DNA from: CAZFIO01 sp964519585 | GTDB taxonomy: Bacteria; Bacillota; Clostridia; Tissierellales; Tissierellaceae | Reading direction: 5' to 3' | Assembly (NCBI GenBank): GCA_964519585.1 | Contig: CAZFIO010000057.1 | Location: forward strand, 1-12,244 | Length of the DNA stretch: 12,244 nucleotides | Part shown: piece by piece, positions 1-6,800 of the stretch | How the letters are laid out: the number at the start of each line of letters is the position of its first letter | How positions within the stretch are numbered: position 1 is the stretch's first letter | Notes under the pieces: generated by a model | Told to the model about the DNA's origin: nothing | Database searches by the model: none | Seen by the model: the letters and a program-made list of their open reading frames with translations, nothing else | Made by a program: the position numbers and the translations under genes

Positions 1-300
1 CTTAATTTTTTGTAAGATCATGGCAGATATTTCCTGAGGAGTAAAATCCTTATCATCAATTTTATTCTTATGGTTTGTACCCATTTCCCTTTTTATAGAT
101 TGAATAGTTCTATCTGGATTTGTGATTGCCTGTCTTTTAGCAGTTTCACCGATTAGCCTCTCTCCATCTTTGGCAAATGCAACTACTGAGGGAGTAGTTC
201 TATTACCCTCTAAATTAGCAATAATTACAGGTTCTCCACCCTCCATTACTGCAACAGCAGAATTCGTTGTTCCTAAATCAATTCCTATTATTTTACCCAT
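1..300 (-). CDS. dnaK: Molecular chaperone DnaK (Hsp70), N-terminal 100 residues; 3' end runs off the window
   Basis: DnaK is the ATP-dependent cytoplasmic Hsp70 chaperone that binds exposed hydrophobic peptides and cycles with GrpE and DnaJ. Only the first 100 codons are present, and the gene continues past base 1. The protein begins MGKIIGIDLGTTNSAVAVME, with the Hsp70 phosphate-1 loop IDLGTTNS at residues 7-14, then NRTTPSVVAF near 33-42 and ERLIGETAKRQA near 47-58. These are diagnostic of the actin-like ATPase domain. The ATG at 300-298 follows an AGGAGG eight bases upstream. grpE ends 20 bp before this start, so the gene is the third of the hrcA-grpE-dnaK operon under the CIRCE operator. 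dnaJ would be expected next, outside the window. Identity is essentially certain. Confidence 0.97.
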   Translation of the reverse strand, partial: MGKIIGIDLGTTNSAVAVMEGGEPVIIANLEGNRTTPSVVAFAKDGERLIGETAKRQAITNPDRTIQSIKREMGTNHKNKIDDKDFTPQEISAMILQKIK

Positions 301-320
301 TTAATCTTCCTCCTAAAAAT

Positions 321-845
321 TTATTCAGCTACTATAACTTCAGAATATTTAAGGATTCTATCATTTAGCATATATCCTTTTTTATAAACTTCTACTATAG
401 TGCCTTCCTCATATTCTTCATTTTTTGTTATATGAACTGCTTCATGAAAATTTGGATCAAACTTTTCGTGCAAGGGGTTGATTTCCTTAATCCCATTATC
501 CGCCAAGATATTATATAGCTGATTATAAATCATTTCTACACCCTGAAAAAAGTTATCTGTCTTATCTTCACAACTATTTAAAGCCCTTTCAAAGTTGTCT
601 AAGATGGGGAATAGTCCACAGGCAATCTTTTCAACACCATAAGATACCAGGCTTTCTTTTTCCTTTTCAGTCCTTCTTTTATAATTGTTAAAGTCTGCCT
701 GTAGTCTCAGTAGGCTATTGAGATTATCTTCAATTTCCTTATCTTTTTTTAGCACAATGTCATCTAAGCCCTCATCCCTGTCTGTTTCCTTTTCCAAAAC
801 TTCCTTAAATTCTTCATCCTTATTTACTTCCTTGTTTTCTGCCAT
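321..845 (-). CDS. grpE: Nucleotide exchange factor GrpE
   Basis: GrpE is the dimeric cochaperone that releases ADP from DnaK and acts as a thermosensor in the cytoplasm. The predicted protein has 174 residues, a usual length for Firmicutes. It has an acidic, disordered N-terminus (about 1-40), a long coiled-coil helix (about 35-75, including RLQADFNNYKRRTEKEKE) and a helical segment with PILDNFERAL (80-89). The C-terminal beta domain carries HEKFDPNFHEAV (126-137) and the family signature GYMLNDRILKYSEVIV (157-172). The ATG is preceded by GAGGTGAAGAA. The start lies only 18 bp after the natural hrcA stop at 864-866, so the two are tightly coupled, and dnaK follows after 20 bp. The premature TGA in hrcA leaves about 210 untranslated bases ahead of grpE, which could reduce coupling. 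Assignment is secure. Confidence 0.97.
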   Translation of the reverse strand: MAENKEVNKDEEFKEVLEKETDRDEGLDDIVLKKDKEIEDNLNSLLRLQADFNNYKRRTEKEKESLVSYGVEKIACGLFPILDNFERALNSCEDKTDNFFQGVEMIYNQLYNILADNGIKEINPLHEKFDPNFHEAVHITKNEEYEEGTIVEVYKKGYMLNDRILKYSEVIVAE

Positions 846-863
846 TTCTTCACCTCTTGCATC

Positions 864-1055
864 TTATTTATTACCAAATAGTTTTTCTAGGTTATCACTT
901 ATATGTTTAGAAAAAACATTAACAGTATCTATTAAGTTTAGATAATCCATTCTGGTTGGTCCTATAAGCCCAATTTTCCCTATAAGCTTTCCACCTAGGG
1001 TATAGCTAGCAGTAATTATACTAATGTCCTTAATTGGTGCATAAAGATTTTCACT
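864..1055 (-). pseudogene. hrcA: Orphaned C-terminal segment of hrcA, downstream of the premature TGA
   Basis: Reading on in the hrcA frame past TGA 1058-1056 gives 63 further codons ending at TAA 866-864. They contain the HrcA C-terminal signature: ISIITASYTLGG, GKIGLIGPTRMDY and a closing helix, SKHISDNLEKLF. No other stop or frameshift occurs, and the natural stop lies 18 bp before grpE, the spacing expected of an intact operon. With the TGA read through, HrcA would be 346 residues, close to the family norm of about 340. The intact frame argues for a very recent mutation, a sequencing error or readthrough rather than old decay. No start codon with a ribosome binding site suggests independent translation of this part. 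Confidence 0.88.
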
Positions 1056-1904
1056 TCAAATTATTATGTCTACTCCCTGGTTAGGATTATCTAACAGGAT
1101 ATCTAGTATCAAATTCTTATCTTCTACAAAAGAAATAAAAGACTTGGCTTTTTCTATATCTTTAAATTCTGGATAGTTTAATATCTTTGTCAAACCTTCA
1201 GAGTATAAATCAATTGTCACTAGATCTTCTATAGAATTATTAATTATTGGTATTAGATTCTCAACAATGCTTTTATATTCATATAATTCCTCAAATACAT
1301 CACTTTCTAATTGAACTACCAAGTCTTCTATAGTCATTCCCTTTAACTTAGCATTAAGAAAATTAGATATGATATTTAATCTATCATTGCCAATTGGTTT
1401 CCCAGGCTTAAATATTGAATTTTTAACAATACCTGTATCACATACTATAATTATTAATACACCTAAGTCATCTAAAGATACCAGCTGTATTTGCTTAACC
1501 CTGCTACTTTTCATTTTTGGTGATGCCACAACTGATGTATAAGAGGTAAGGGCAGAAAGGATTTTGGCAGAGTTTTGAATTAAGTCATCTATTTCCCATG
1601 ACTCATTCATTAGCATATCCTTAATCTTTAAACCCCTTATTATATCTGTAGTAATAGGGTTTTTTTTCAGAAGTTCATCAACATATAACCTATATGCCTT
1701 GTCTGAAGGAACCCTTCCTGCAGAAGAATGAGGTTTATTTAAAAACCCTAAATCCTCTAAATCAGACATTTCATTCCTAATAGTAGCAGAGCTTACACCT
1801 AAATCAGATGTTTTTGAAATGGTTCTAGACCCAATTGGGTCACCGCTATCTATATAGCTATTAATAATGGCAAATAAAACCCTGATTTTCCTTTCATCCA
1901 ACAT
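1056..1904 (-). CDS. hrcA: Heat-inducible transcription repressor HrcA, cut short by an in-frame TGA
   Basis: HrcA binds CIRCE operators and represses the groE and dnaK operons, with its activity tuned by GroEL. The N-terminal winged helix is intact: LDERKIRVLFAIINSYI, then SSATIRNEMSDLEDLGFL (38-55) and HSSAGRVPSDKAYRLYVD (59-76). The regulatory/dimerisation body follows. I start it at the ATG at 1904-1902, which has GAGG eight bases upstream; a GTG three codons earlier lies inside that ribosome binding site. Translation stops after 282 residues at TGA 1058-1056, following NQGVDIII. Family members continue with a glycine there (typically IGSEN), and this sequence resumes in the same frame with SENLYAPIKDIS. 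A single GGA-to-TGA change explains it. The missing tail forms part of the regulatory domain, so the truncated product is probably unstable or weak. Sequence error is a real alternative. Confidence 0.9.
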   Translation of the reverse strand: MLDERKIRVLFAIINSYIDSGDPIGSRTISKTSDLGVSSATIRNEMSDLEDLGFLNKPHSSAGRVPSDKAYRLYVDELLKKNPITTDIIRGLKIKDMLMNESWEIDDLIQNSAKILSALTSYTSVVASPKMKSSRVKQIQLVSLDDLGVLIIIVCDTGIVKNSIFKPGKPIGNDRLNIISNFLNAKLKGMTIEDLVVQLESDVFEELYEYKSIVENLIPIINNSIEDLVTIDLYSEGLTKILNYPEFKDIEKAKSFISFVEDKNLILDILLDNPNQGVDIII

Positions 1905-1939
1905 AATTCTCACCTCGAATTCTACATTCTAGGATGTTG

Positions 1940-1966
1940 TTAGCACTCTGTGCTCTCGAGTGCTAA
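1940..1966. promoter_or_regulatory. CIRCE operator (HrcA binding site)
   Basis: The sequence is TTAGCACTC, nine bases, then GAGTGCTAA, a perfect match to the CIRCE consensus inverted repeat. It lies between the predicted hrcA promoter and the hrcA start, about 36 bp upstream of the ATG, where bound HrcA would block transcription of hrcA-grpE-dnaK. Because the site is perfect while its own repressor gene carries a nonsense codon, the pair should be considered together. Confidence 0.97.
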
Positions 1967-1979
1967 TTCTTACATTAAT

Positions 1980-2008
1980 AAGTTACCACTTCTTTTATTC
2001 TTTGTCAA
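1980..2008 (-). promoter_or_regulatory. Sigma-A-type promoter of the hrcA-grpE-dnaK operon
   Basis: A perfect -35 TTGACA (2008-2003) is followed by a 17-bp spacer and a weak -10 TAACTT (1985-1980). The predicted transcript would start near 1973, just before the CIRCE element, the standard layout of class I heat-shock operons. The -35 begins five bases after the hemW stop codon. The -10 match is poor, so its exact position is uncertain. Confidence 0.65.
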
Positions 2009-2012
2009 TAGC

Positions 2013-3149
2013 TTATAGAAAAAAATCTAATTCAACTAAATTTGCCAGGTCTAGGCCCATTTTTGTTAATTTTATATTCTTATTATTATCTTCTAGCAAA
2101 CCATTATTTATATGTTTTCTAATGACATCACCATATATGCTTTCTATATCTTTCTTAAATCTTTTTTTGAACTTTTCTTTATTAATTCCCTCAATAAGTC
2201 TAATTCCAAATATAGAGTATTCAGCTATTTCAATTTTTATATCTATAGTCTCTTTAGCTTCAATGGGAAACTTTCCACAATCAATGTCCCTATAATATTC
2301 CCCTAAATTTGAATGATTCCAAAATCTTTCACCCATAAAATTAGAATGACTATTTAGTCCTAGGCCTATATAGGGCCTGATTTCCCAATAAGCCCTATTG
2401 TGCCTGCATTGGTAATTATCCTTTGAAAAGTTTGATATTTCATAATGGTTAAATCCAATTTCCTTTAAGGCCTTAATTATATAGTGATAGGCAGACCGTT
2501 CTTCATCCTCACCTAGCAAACTAAGCTTGCCTTCCCTATACCACTTTTCCATGGGAGTATCCTCTTCAAAAATAAGACTATAGTAGGATATATGTTGTAG
2601 ATCTAAATCCTTTATTATATTTAAATCAGTCATAATATCTTCAAAGCTTTGATTAGGTAGACCAAACATCATATCAAAATTTACATTTCTAAATCCTACC
2701 GCCCTTAATATGTCATAAGACTCAAATATGTCTGCTTTACTATGAACTCTCCCTATGTCTTTTAACAAATGGTCATGAAATGTTTGCACTCCCATACTAA
2801 GACGATTGATGCCTGATTTATAATAGCTATTTACCTTTTGATAATCAAAAGTTCCTGGATTTACCTCTATAGTAACCTCCATAAAACTTGAAGTGGCAAA
2901 GTGTGAGTAAATATGGCTTAACAATTCCTCTATATATTCTTCATTTATATGGGAAGGGGTCCCTCCTCCTATAAATATACTGGTAAGCCTATATTCTTTT
3001 AACTTTTCCTTGTAGAGAGATACTTCCTTTAATAGGTATTTCATATATTTAGCAATTTCATTGTCCTTATTTTCAAAGGAGACAAAATCACAGTAAAAAC
3101 ATTTTTTCATGCAAAATGGTATATGAATATATAGACTAATTTCTTTCAT
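2013..3149 (-). CDS. hemW: Radical SAM protein HemW (oxygen-independent coproporphyrinogen oxidase-like; heme chaperone family)
   Basis: HemW is a radical SAM protein related to the coproporphyrinogen oxidase HemN. Characterised members bind heme and act as heme chaperones rather than as the oxidase. The 378-residue protein has the 4Fe-4S motif CMKKCFYCDF (C13, C17, C20). The position after the third cysteine of HemN-type CxxxCxxCxC is Phe here, which is typical of HemW. GGGTPS (61-66), EVNPGT (95-100), RLSMGVQTF and the HemN C-terminal region with NHYEISNF are also present. I choose the ATG at 3149-3147 because GGAGG lies five bases upstream and the protein then opens MKEISLYIHIPFC. A longer ORF reaches back into a palindrome. 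It follows lepA by 44 bp, a conserved pairing in Firmicutes. Confidence 0.93.
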   Translation of the reverse strand: MKEISLYIHIPFCMKKCFYCDFVSFENKDNEIAKYMKYLLKEVSLYKEKLKEYRLTSIFIGGGTPSHINEEYIEELLSHIYSHFATSSFMEVTIEVNPGTFDYQKVNSYYKSGINRLSMGVQTFHDHLLKDIGRVHSKADIFESYDILRAVGFRNVNFDMMFGLPNQSFEDIMTDLNIIKDLDLQHISYYSLIFEEDTPMEKWYREGKLSLLGEDEERSAYHYIIKALKEIGFNHYEISNFSKDNYQCRHNRAYWEIRPYIGLGLNSHSNFMGERFWNHSNLGEYYRDIDCGKFPIEAKETIDIKIEIAEYSIFGIRLIEGINKEKFKKRFKKDIESIYGDVIRKHINNGLLEDNNKNIKLTKMGLDLANLVELDFFL

Positions 3150-3154
3150 AGCCG

Positions 3155-3159
3155 CCTCC
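3155..3159 (-). promoter_or_regulatory. Ribosome binding site of hemW (decides the start)
   Basis: GGAGG on the minus strand lies five bases before the ATG at 3149. This selects the third of three in-frame ATG codons (the others are at 3176 and 3161) and keeps the palindrome at 3167-3192 in the untranslated leader. Confidence 0.75.
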
Positions 3160-3166
3160 ATGATAA

Positions 3167-3192
3167 AGGAATGCACCTATAGGTGCATTCCT
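3167..3192. repeat. 26-nt perfect palindrome between lepA and hemW
   Basis: Thirteen-base half-sites (AGGAATGCACCTA and its complement) form a perfect palindrome that begins one base after the lepA stop codon. In the transcript it would fold into a hairpin with a 10-11 bp stem and a four-base TATA loop. The bases after it on the minus strand read UUAUCAU, a poor U-tract. It may be a weak terminator or attenuator, an RNA processing or stability element, or a DNA binding site. Function is not determined. Confidence 0.85.
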
Positions 3193-3193
3193 C

Positions 3194-5002
3194 TTATTCG
3201 TCGTATTTTAAGACCGTTAAAAAGGCTTCTTGGGGAACTTCTACTGAACCAATCTGCCTCATTCTTTTCTTACCTTCTTTTTGTTTTTCTAAAAGTTTTT
3301 TCTTCCTGGAGATGTCTCCTCCATAGCACTTGGCTAGTACATCCTTCCTTAAGGCCCGAATGGTTTCTCGAGCAATGATTTTGGATCCTACAGCTGCCTG
3401 TATGGGTATGGCAAATTGATGCCTGGGGATTACATCTATTAATTTTTCAGCAATGTTCCTACCTCTTTCATAGGCCTTTTCTTCATGGACTATTAAGGAA
3501 AATGCATCTACGGATTCACCATTTATTAATATATCTAGTTTTACCAATTCTGATTCTTGATAACCCTTAAGTTCATAATCAAAAGAGGCATATCCTCGGG
3601 TTTTTGATTTTAGAGCATCAAAAAAGTCGTAAATTACTTCGTTTAGTGGAAGCTCATAGTGCATGACTACCCTAGTTTCTTCAAGGTACTCCATATTCAA
3701 AAATATACCCCTTTTGTTTTGACATAATTCCATTATTGCCCCTACATAATCAGTAGGTGTCATTATTGAAGCGGTGACAATAGGCTCTTCCATTTTTTCT
3801 ATTTCTGTTGTTGGGGGTAGATCAGTAGGATTTTGTATCTCTATAATATCACCGGAAGATTTTGTAATCCTATAAATAACACTTGGAGCAGTTGCTATGA
3901 TGTTTAAATCAAACTCCCTGTCCAATCTTTCCTGGATAATTTCCATATGAAGAAGCCCTAAAAAGCCGCATCTAAAACCAAATCCTAAGGCTACAGATGT
4001 CTCTGGCTCAAATATTAGAGCAGCATCATTTACCTGTAATTTCTCTAAGGCTTCTCTGACTGAGTTGAAATCTTCACCCTCAGCTGGGTAGATTCCACAA
4101 TAAACCATTGGGACTACCTTTTTATATCCTGCTAGGGGTTTATCTGTAGGATTGTTTTTATCTGTTATGGTATCTCCTACTGTAGCTTCCTTGACATTTT
4201 TAATGCTTGCAGTTACAAAACCTACATCTCCTGCCTTTAACTCATCTACTAAAATATGTTTATTTGTGTTAACTCCCACCTCTGCAACTTCAAAAGTCTT
4301 TCCACTTGACATCATTTTAATTTCCATACCTGGTTTTATTGTCCCTTCAAAGACTCTAATATAACAAATAACACCCTTATAGGTATCGTAGAAGGAATCA
4401 AATATCAGGGCTTTTAGTGGCTCCTTAGAATTACCAGTGGGTTCTGGAACCTTTTTCACTATAGCTTCAAGTACATCATCAATATTTATGCCATCTTTAG
4501 CAGAAATCATAGGAGCGTCTTCACAATCTATACCGATAATATCTTCCACTTCTTCTTTAACCTCATCGGGCCTAGCACTTGGTAGGTCAATTTTGTTTAT
4601 AACAGGTACAATTTCTAGGTCCTCTTCCAGGGCTAGGTATACATTGGCCAAGGTTTGAGCTTCTATGCCCTGGGTAGAATCTACTATAAGTATGGCACCC
4701 TCACAGGCCGCCAAAGATCTGGATACCTCATAATTAAAATCAACATGGCCTGGTGTGTCAATAAGGTTTAGTATGTAGTCTTCACCATCCTGGGCCTTAT
4801 ATACAAGTTTTACAGCCTTAAGCTTGATTGTTATGCCTCTTTCCTTCTCCAAGTCCATACTATCTAAAACTTGGGACTGCATTTCTCTTTGAGTCAACAT
4901 ACCAGTTCTTTCAATTAACCTATCAGCCAGGGTGGATTTACCATGGTCAATATGGGCTATAATAGAAAAGTTTCTAATATTTTTTATATCAATATTGTAC
5001 AT
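3194..5002 (-). CDS. lepA: Elongation factor 4 (LepA), ribosome back-translocating GTPase
   Basis: LepA/EF-4 is a translational GTPase that binds the ribosome, promotes back-translocation in vitro and influences initiation and ribosome biogenesis. The 602-residue length is normal. The G domain is complete: G1 AHIDHGKST (16-24), G2 RGITI (55-59), G3 DTPGH (82-86), G4 NKID (136-139) and G5 SAK (166-168). Later blocks include YPAEGEDFNSVREALEKLQ, GFRCGFLGLLHMEI and the LepA-specific C-terminal domain with GGDISRKKKLLEKQKEGKKRM. These separate it from EF-G and TetM-type proteins. The ATG at 5002 has AAAGGAGG upstream, with a rather long 12-base spacing. It is the first gene after a strong promoter at 5043-5071 and is followed by hemW. 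Confidence 0.98.
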   Translation of the reverse strand: MYNIDIKNIRNFSIIAHIDHGKSTLADRLIERTGMLTQREMQSQVLDSMDLEKERGITIKLKAVKLVYKAQDGEDYILNLIDTPGHVDFNYEVSRSLAACEGAILIVDSTQGIEAQTLANVYLALEEDLEIVPVINKIDLPSARPDEVKEEVEDIIGIDCEDAPMISAKDGINIDDVLEAIVKKVPEPTGNSKEPLKALIFDSFYDTYKGVICYIRVFEGTIKPGMEIKMMSSGKTFEVAEVGVNTNKHILVDELKAGDVGFVTASIKNVKEATVGDTITDKNNPTDKPLAGYKKVVPMVYCGIYPAEGEDFNSVREALEKLQVNDAALIFEPETSVALGFGFRCGFLGLLHMEIIQERLDREFDLNIIATAPSVIYRITKSSGDIIEIQNPTDLPPTTEIEKMEEPIVTASIMTPTDYVGAIMELCQNKRGIFLNMEYLEETRVVMHYELPLNEVIYDFFDALKSKTRGYASFDYELKGYQESELVKLDILINGESVDAFSLIVHEEKAYERGRNIAEKLIDVIPRHQFAIPIQAAVGSKIIARETIRALRKDVLAKCYGGDISRKKKLLEKQKEGKKRMRQIGSVEVPQEAFLTVLKYDE

Positions 5003-5042
5003 AAATAATTATTTCCTCCTTTAATTCCCATAACTCTAGCTA

Positions 5043-5071
5043 ATTATAGCAAATATTTACATGTATGTAAA
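5043..5071 (-). promoter_or_regulatory. Sigma-A promoter of lepA-hemW, overlapped by an inverted repeat
   Basis: The -35 TTTACA (5071-5066), a 17-bp spacer and a perfect -10 TATAAT (5048-5043) with an extended TGC lie about 40 bp before the lepA ATG. An inverted repeat, TTTACAT-GT-ATGTAAA (5056-5071), covers the -35 hexamer and part of the spacer and could be an operator. Confidence 0.8.
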
Positions 5072-5395
5072 ACAAAAGACCAATATTCTTGTATCCTATA
5101 ATTTACAAGTTGAATTGTCCAACACTTTTTACCAACTGTGTTTATATCGATAGCATTTTTCATGGTTTGTATCAAACAATATATTTACATTTCCTTGAAT
5201 TTTTTCCAATCCTTCTTTATTTTATTCCTTTAGTGTTAAAAAAGCCAAGTATCCATTTAAGCAATTATAAATATATTTTTAAGCTTAAAGCTTAAACTAA
5301 TTATTAACTGAAAAAGTATATTCTGTTTTAAGGTCTAATTACTTACGCAGACTAGATATAATACCAAACTCCTTCTAGGACAAACTTTATAACTT
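5072..5395. other. AT-rich spacer without a recognisable gene
   Basis: About 320 bp separate the aspartokinase remnant from the lepA promoter. All minus-strand frames are broken by frequent stops. A plus-strand frame of 68 codons starts with TTG, has no ribosome binding site and matches nothing I know. The only structure seen is a weak AT hairpin at 5278-5296. The stretch may contain the worn-out end of the lysine operon or other fossil DNA, but nothing in it can be named. Confidence 0.6.
5278..5296. repeat. Small inverted repeat TTTAAGC-TTAAA-GCTTAAA
   Basis: Seven-base perfect arms surround a five-base loop. The position downstream of the lysine operon suggests a transcript-end hairpin, but no U-run follows on the minus strand and the stem is AT-rich, so I do not call it a terminator. 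Confidence 0.4.
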
Positions 5396-5410
5396 TTATT
5401 GAATACATCT

Positions 5411-5759
5411 TTAAACTGTTTCAATTGCCTTATTAAAATCATTCTTTCCAACTGCTATTATGAGGTTTAATTCACTGGAATCTTGAGAAATCATCCTGAT
5501 TCTTATTCCATTATTAGCTAGAGCAGTAAATATTCTACCTGAAATTCCTTTTGTCCTTGCCATTCCCCTGCCTACAACTGCTATCAATGTCATATCAGGA
5601 AATATAATAATATCATCAGGTTTACACTGACCTTGAATATCAGCTATAAGCTTATCCAATTTGGAATCTAGCCCAATATTAGATAATATCCTTTACCTTG
5701 GTAAATTGAGTACCATTTGCTAAGGAACTTCCTCGAAACTTTGACACTACTATATTCAT
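5411..5759 (-). pseudogene. lysC: Aspartokinase remnant: N-terminus fused to the C-terminal ACT region by a large internal deletion
   Basis: Aspartokinase phosphorylates aspartate in the first step toward lysine, threonine and methionine. A good ribosome binding site (GGAGGG) and ATG at 5759 open a frame of 26 codons, MNIVVSKFRGSSLANGTQFT then KVKDII, ending at TAA 5681-5679. This is the aspartokinase N-terminus, except that the substrate-binding KFGGSS motif reads KFRGSS (GGA to CGA). Shifted by one base, the DNA then encodes GLDSKLDKLIADIQGQCKPD and VVGRGMARTKGISGRIFTAL ... NNGIRIRMISQDSSELNLII, the ACT region at the end of aspartokinases. It closes at TAA 5413-5411, where family members usually have a tyrosine codon. 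Roughly 300 catalytic residues are missing. It lies 69 bp after ddh as the last member of the lysine operon. The 82-codon ACT part (5411-5659, TTG start, no clear ribosome binding site) is probably untranslated. Confidence 0.9.
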
Positions 5760-5828
5760 CAATTTATCCCTCCATCTGAAAATCCAGAAAGCCTTAGATA
5801 TTTTATCAAAATCTATGCGGATTAATAC

Positions 5829-6800
5829 TTACAATAGTTCAATCTGCAATTGTATATCTGTCTTTGGAGACAGATATTTAGGAGGAATGTCTAAGACTGT
5901 ATAGGCCCCCTTATTACCTTCCCTAACTAATCTATAACAAGCCCTTGCATAGGAAACACTAACACTTGCAGTAAATTCTGGATTGCTTTCTAATTTTAAC
6001 TTAAATTCATAAACATGAGTGGTGCCATCCTTAGTATTCCCAATTCTAAGTACCCTCCCACCATGGGGCATGCCCAAATGTTTCTTTTTAAATTCTTCTT
6101 CAGTTATAAATTTAACAATGGTTTTATAATCAGCAAAATAGTTTGGCATGGAAACTATTTGTTCACAGATTCTATCCTCATTTGCTTTCTCATCTTTAAC
6201 TAGATAACAAAGACGGGTGTGTCCATCAGCTGTGGAGAGTTCCAGTTTTTCCCCACCTATAATCCTTTCTATAATTTCCTCATTTGGAATTGTATATTGA
6301 ACCCCGTACTTTACCCCTTCTATACTTCTAATAGCATCCGAATGCCCTTGACTTACTCCCTTTCCCCAGAAAGTATAGGTATCACCCTGGGGTAAAATAG
6401 CTTCCCCTATTAAGCGATTTATACTAAATAAACCTGGATCCCAACCTGCTGAAATTACTGATACGGTTCCATTAGCTTTGGCTATTTTATCTATTTTCTT
6501 AAAATACTCTGGAATTTTCCCATGATTATCAAAGCTATCCACTGTATTAAAACCCTTGATGATTTTAGGAGTTTGCTCTGGCAAATCATTTGCAGAACCT
6601 CCACATAAAATACACACATCTATATGGCCTTTAAATTCCAAGAGATTATTCAGGTCATAGACCTTAGAGTATAAAGTAGAAACCTCTTCAGGATTTCTTC
6701 TAGTAAATACTCCTACAACTTCTATATCCTTATTCAAGGAAGCTACTCTTTCAACTCCTCTGCCTAGGTTACCATAGCCTATAATTCCAATCCTTATCAT
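5829..6800 (-). CDS. ddh: meso-Diaminopimelate D-dehydrogenase
   Basis: Ddh performs the NADPH-dependent reductive amination of tetrahydrodipicolinate to meso-diaminopimelate in one step (EC 1.4.1.16), bypassing the acyl-transfer branch of lysine synthesis. The 323-residue protein has the length of the Corynebacterium enzyme. It has a Rossmann loop GYGNLGRGVE (8-17), FTRR (32-35) at the NADP 2'-phosphate position, CGGSAND (66-72), DNHGKIP (91-97), SAGWDPGLFS (117-126) and the family signature WGKGVSQGHSDA (145-156). The ATG overlaps the dapB stop (ATGA), which implies translational coupling. With DapA, DapB and LysA it completes the route from aspartate semialdehyde to lysine, and its product also feeds peptidoglycan and, through tetrahydrodipicolinate, spore dipicolinate. 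Identification is strong. Confidence 0.95.
   Translation of the reverse strand: MIRIGIIGYGNLGRGVERVASLNKDIEVVGVFTRRNPEEVSTLYSKVYDLNNLLEFKGHIDVCILCGGSANDLPEQTPKIIKGFNTVDSFDNHGKIPEYFKKIDKIAKANGTVSVISAGWDPGLFSINRLIGEAILPQGDTYTFWGKGVSQGHSDAIRSIEGVKYGVQYTIPNEEIIERIIGGEKLELSTADGHTRLCYLVKDEKANEDRICEQIVSMPNYFADYKTIVKFITEEEFKKKHLGMPHGGRVLRIGNTKDGTTHVYEFKLKLESNPEFTASVSVSYARACYRLVREGNKGAYTVLDIPPKYLSPKTDIQLQIELL

Noticed and set aside
685..945. Plus-strand 86-codon Ser/Leu-rich frame over grpE and the hrcA tail
   Set aside because: Antisense of the grpE N-terminal coding region; the Ser/Leu richness is the complement of Lys/Glu codons.
1056..1058. The hrcA TGA as a selenocysteine codon
   Set aside because: The family residue here is glycine, not cysteine; no hairpin like a bacterial SECIS follows the codon; and selenocysteine is not known in HrcA.
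1960..2306. Overlapping plus-strand frames of 111 and 64 codons inside hemW
   Set aside because: They are antisense shadows of a well-supported hemW and contain only hydrophobic low-complexity translations.
5089..5295. Plus-strand 68-codon frame in the lepA upstream spacer
   Set aside because: TTG start, no ribosome binding site, composition of random AT-rich DNA, opposite strand to all neighbours and no recognisable motif.
5278..5296. Hairpin as terminator of the lysine operon
   Set aside because: The stem is short and AT-only apart from two GC pairs, and no T-run follows it on the minus strand.
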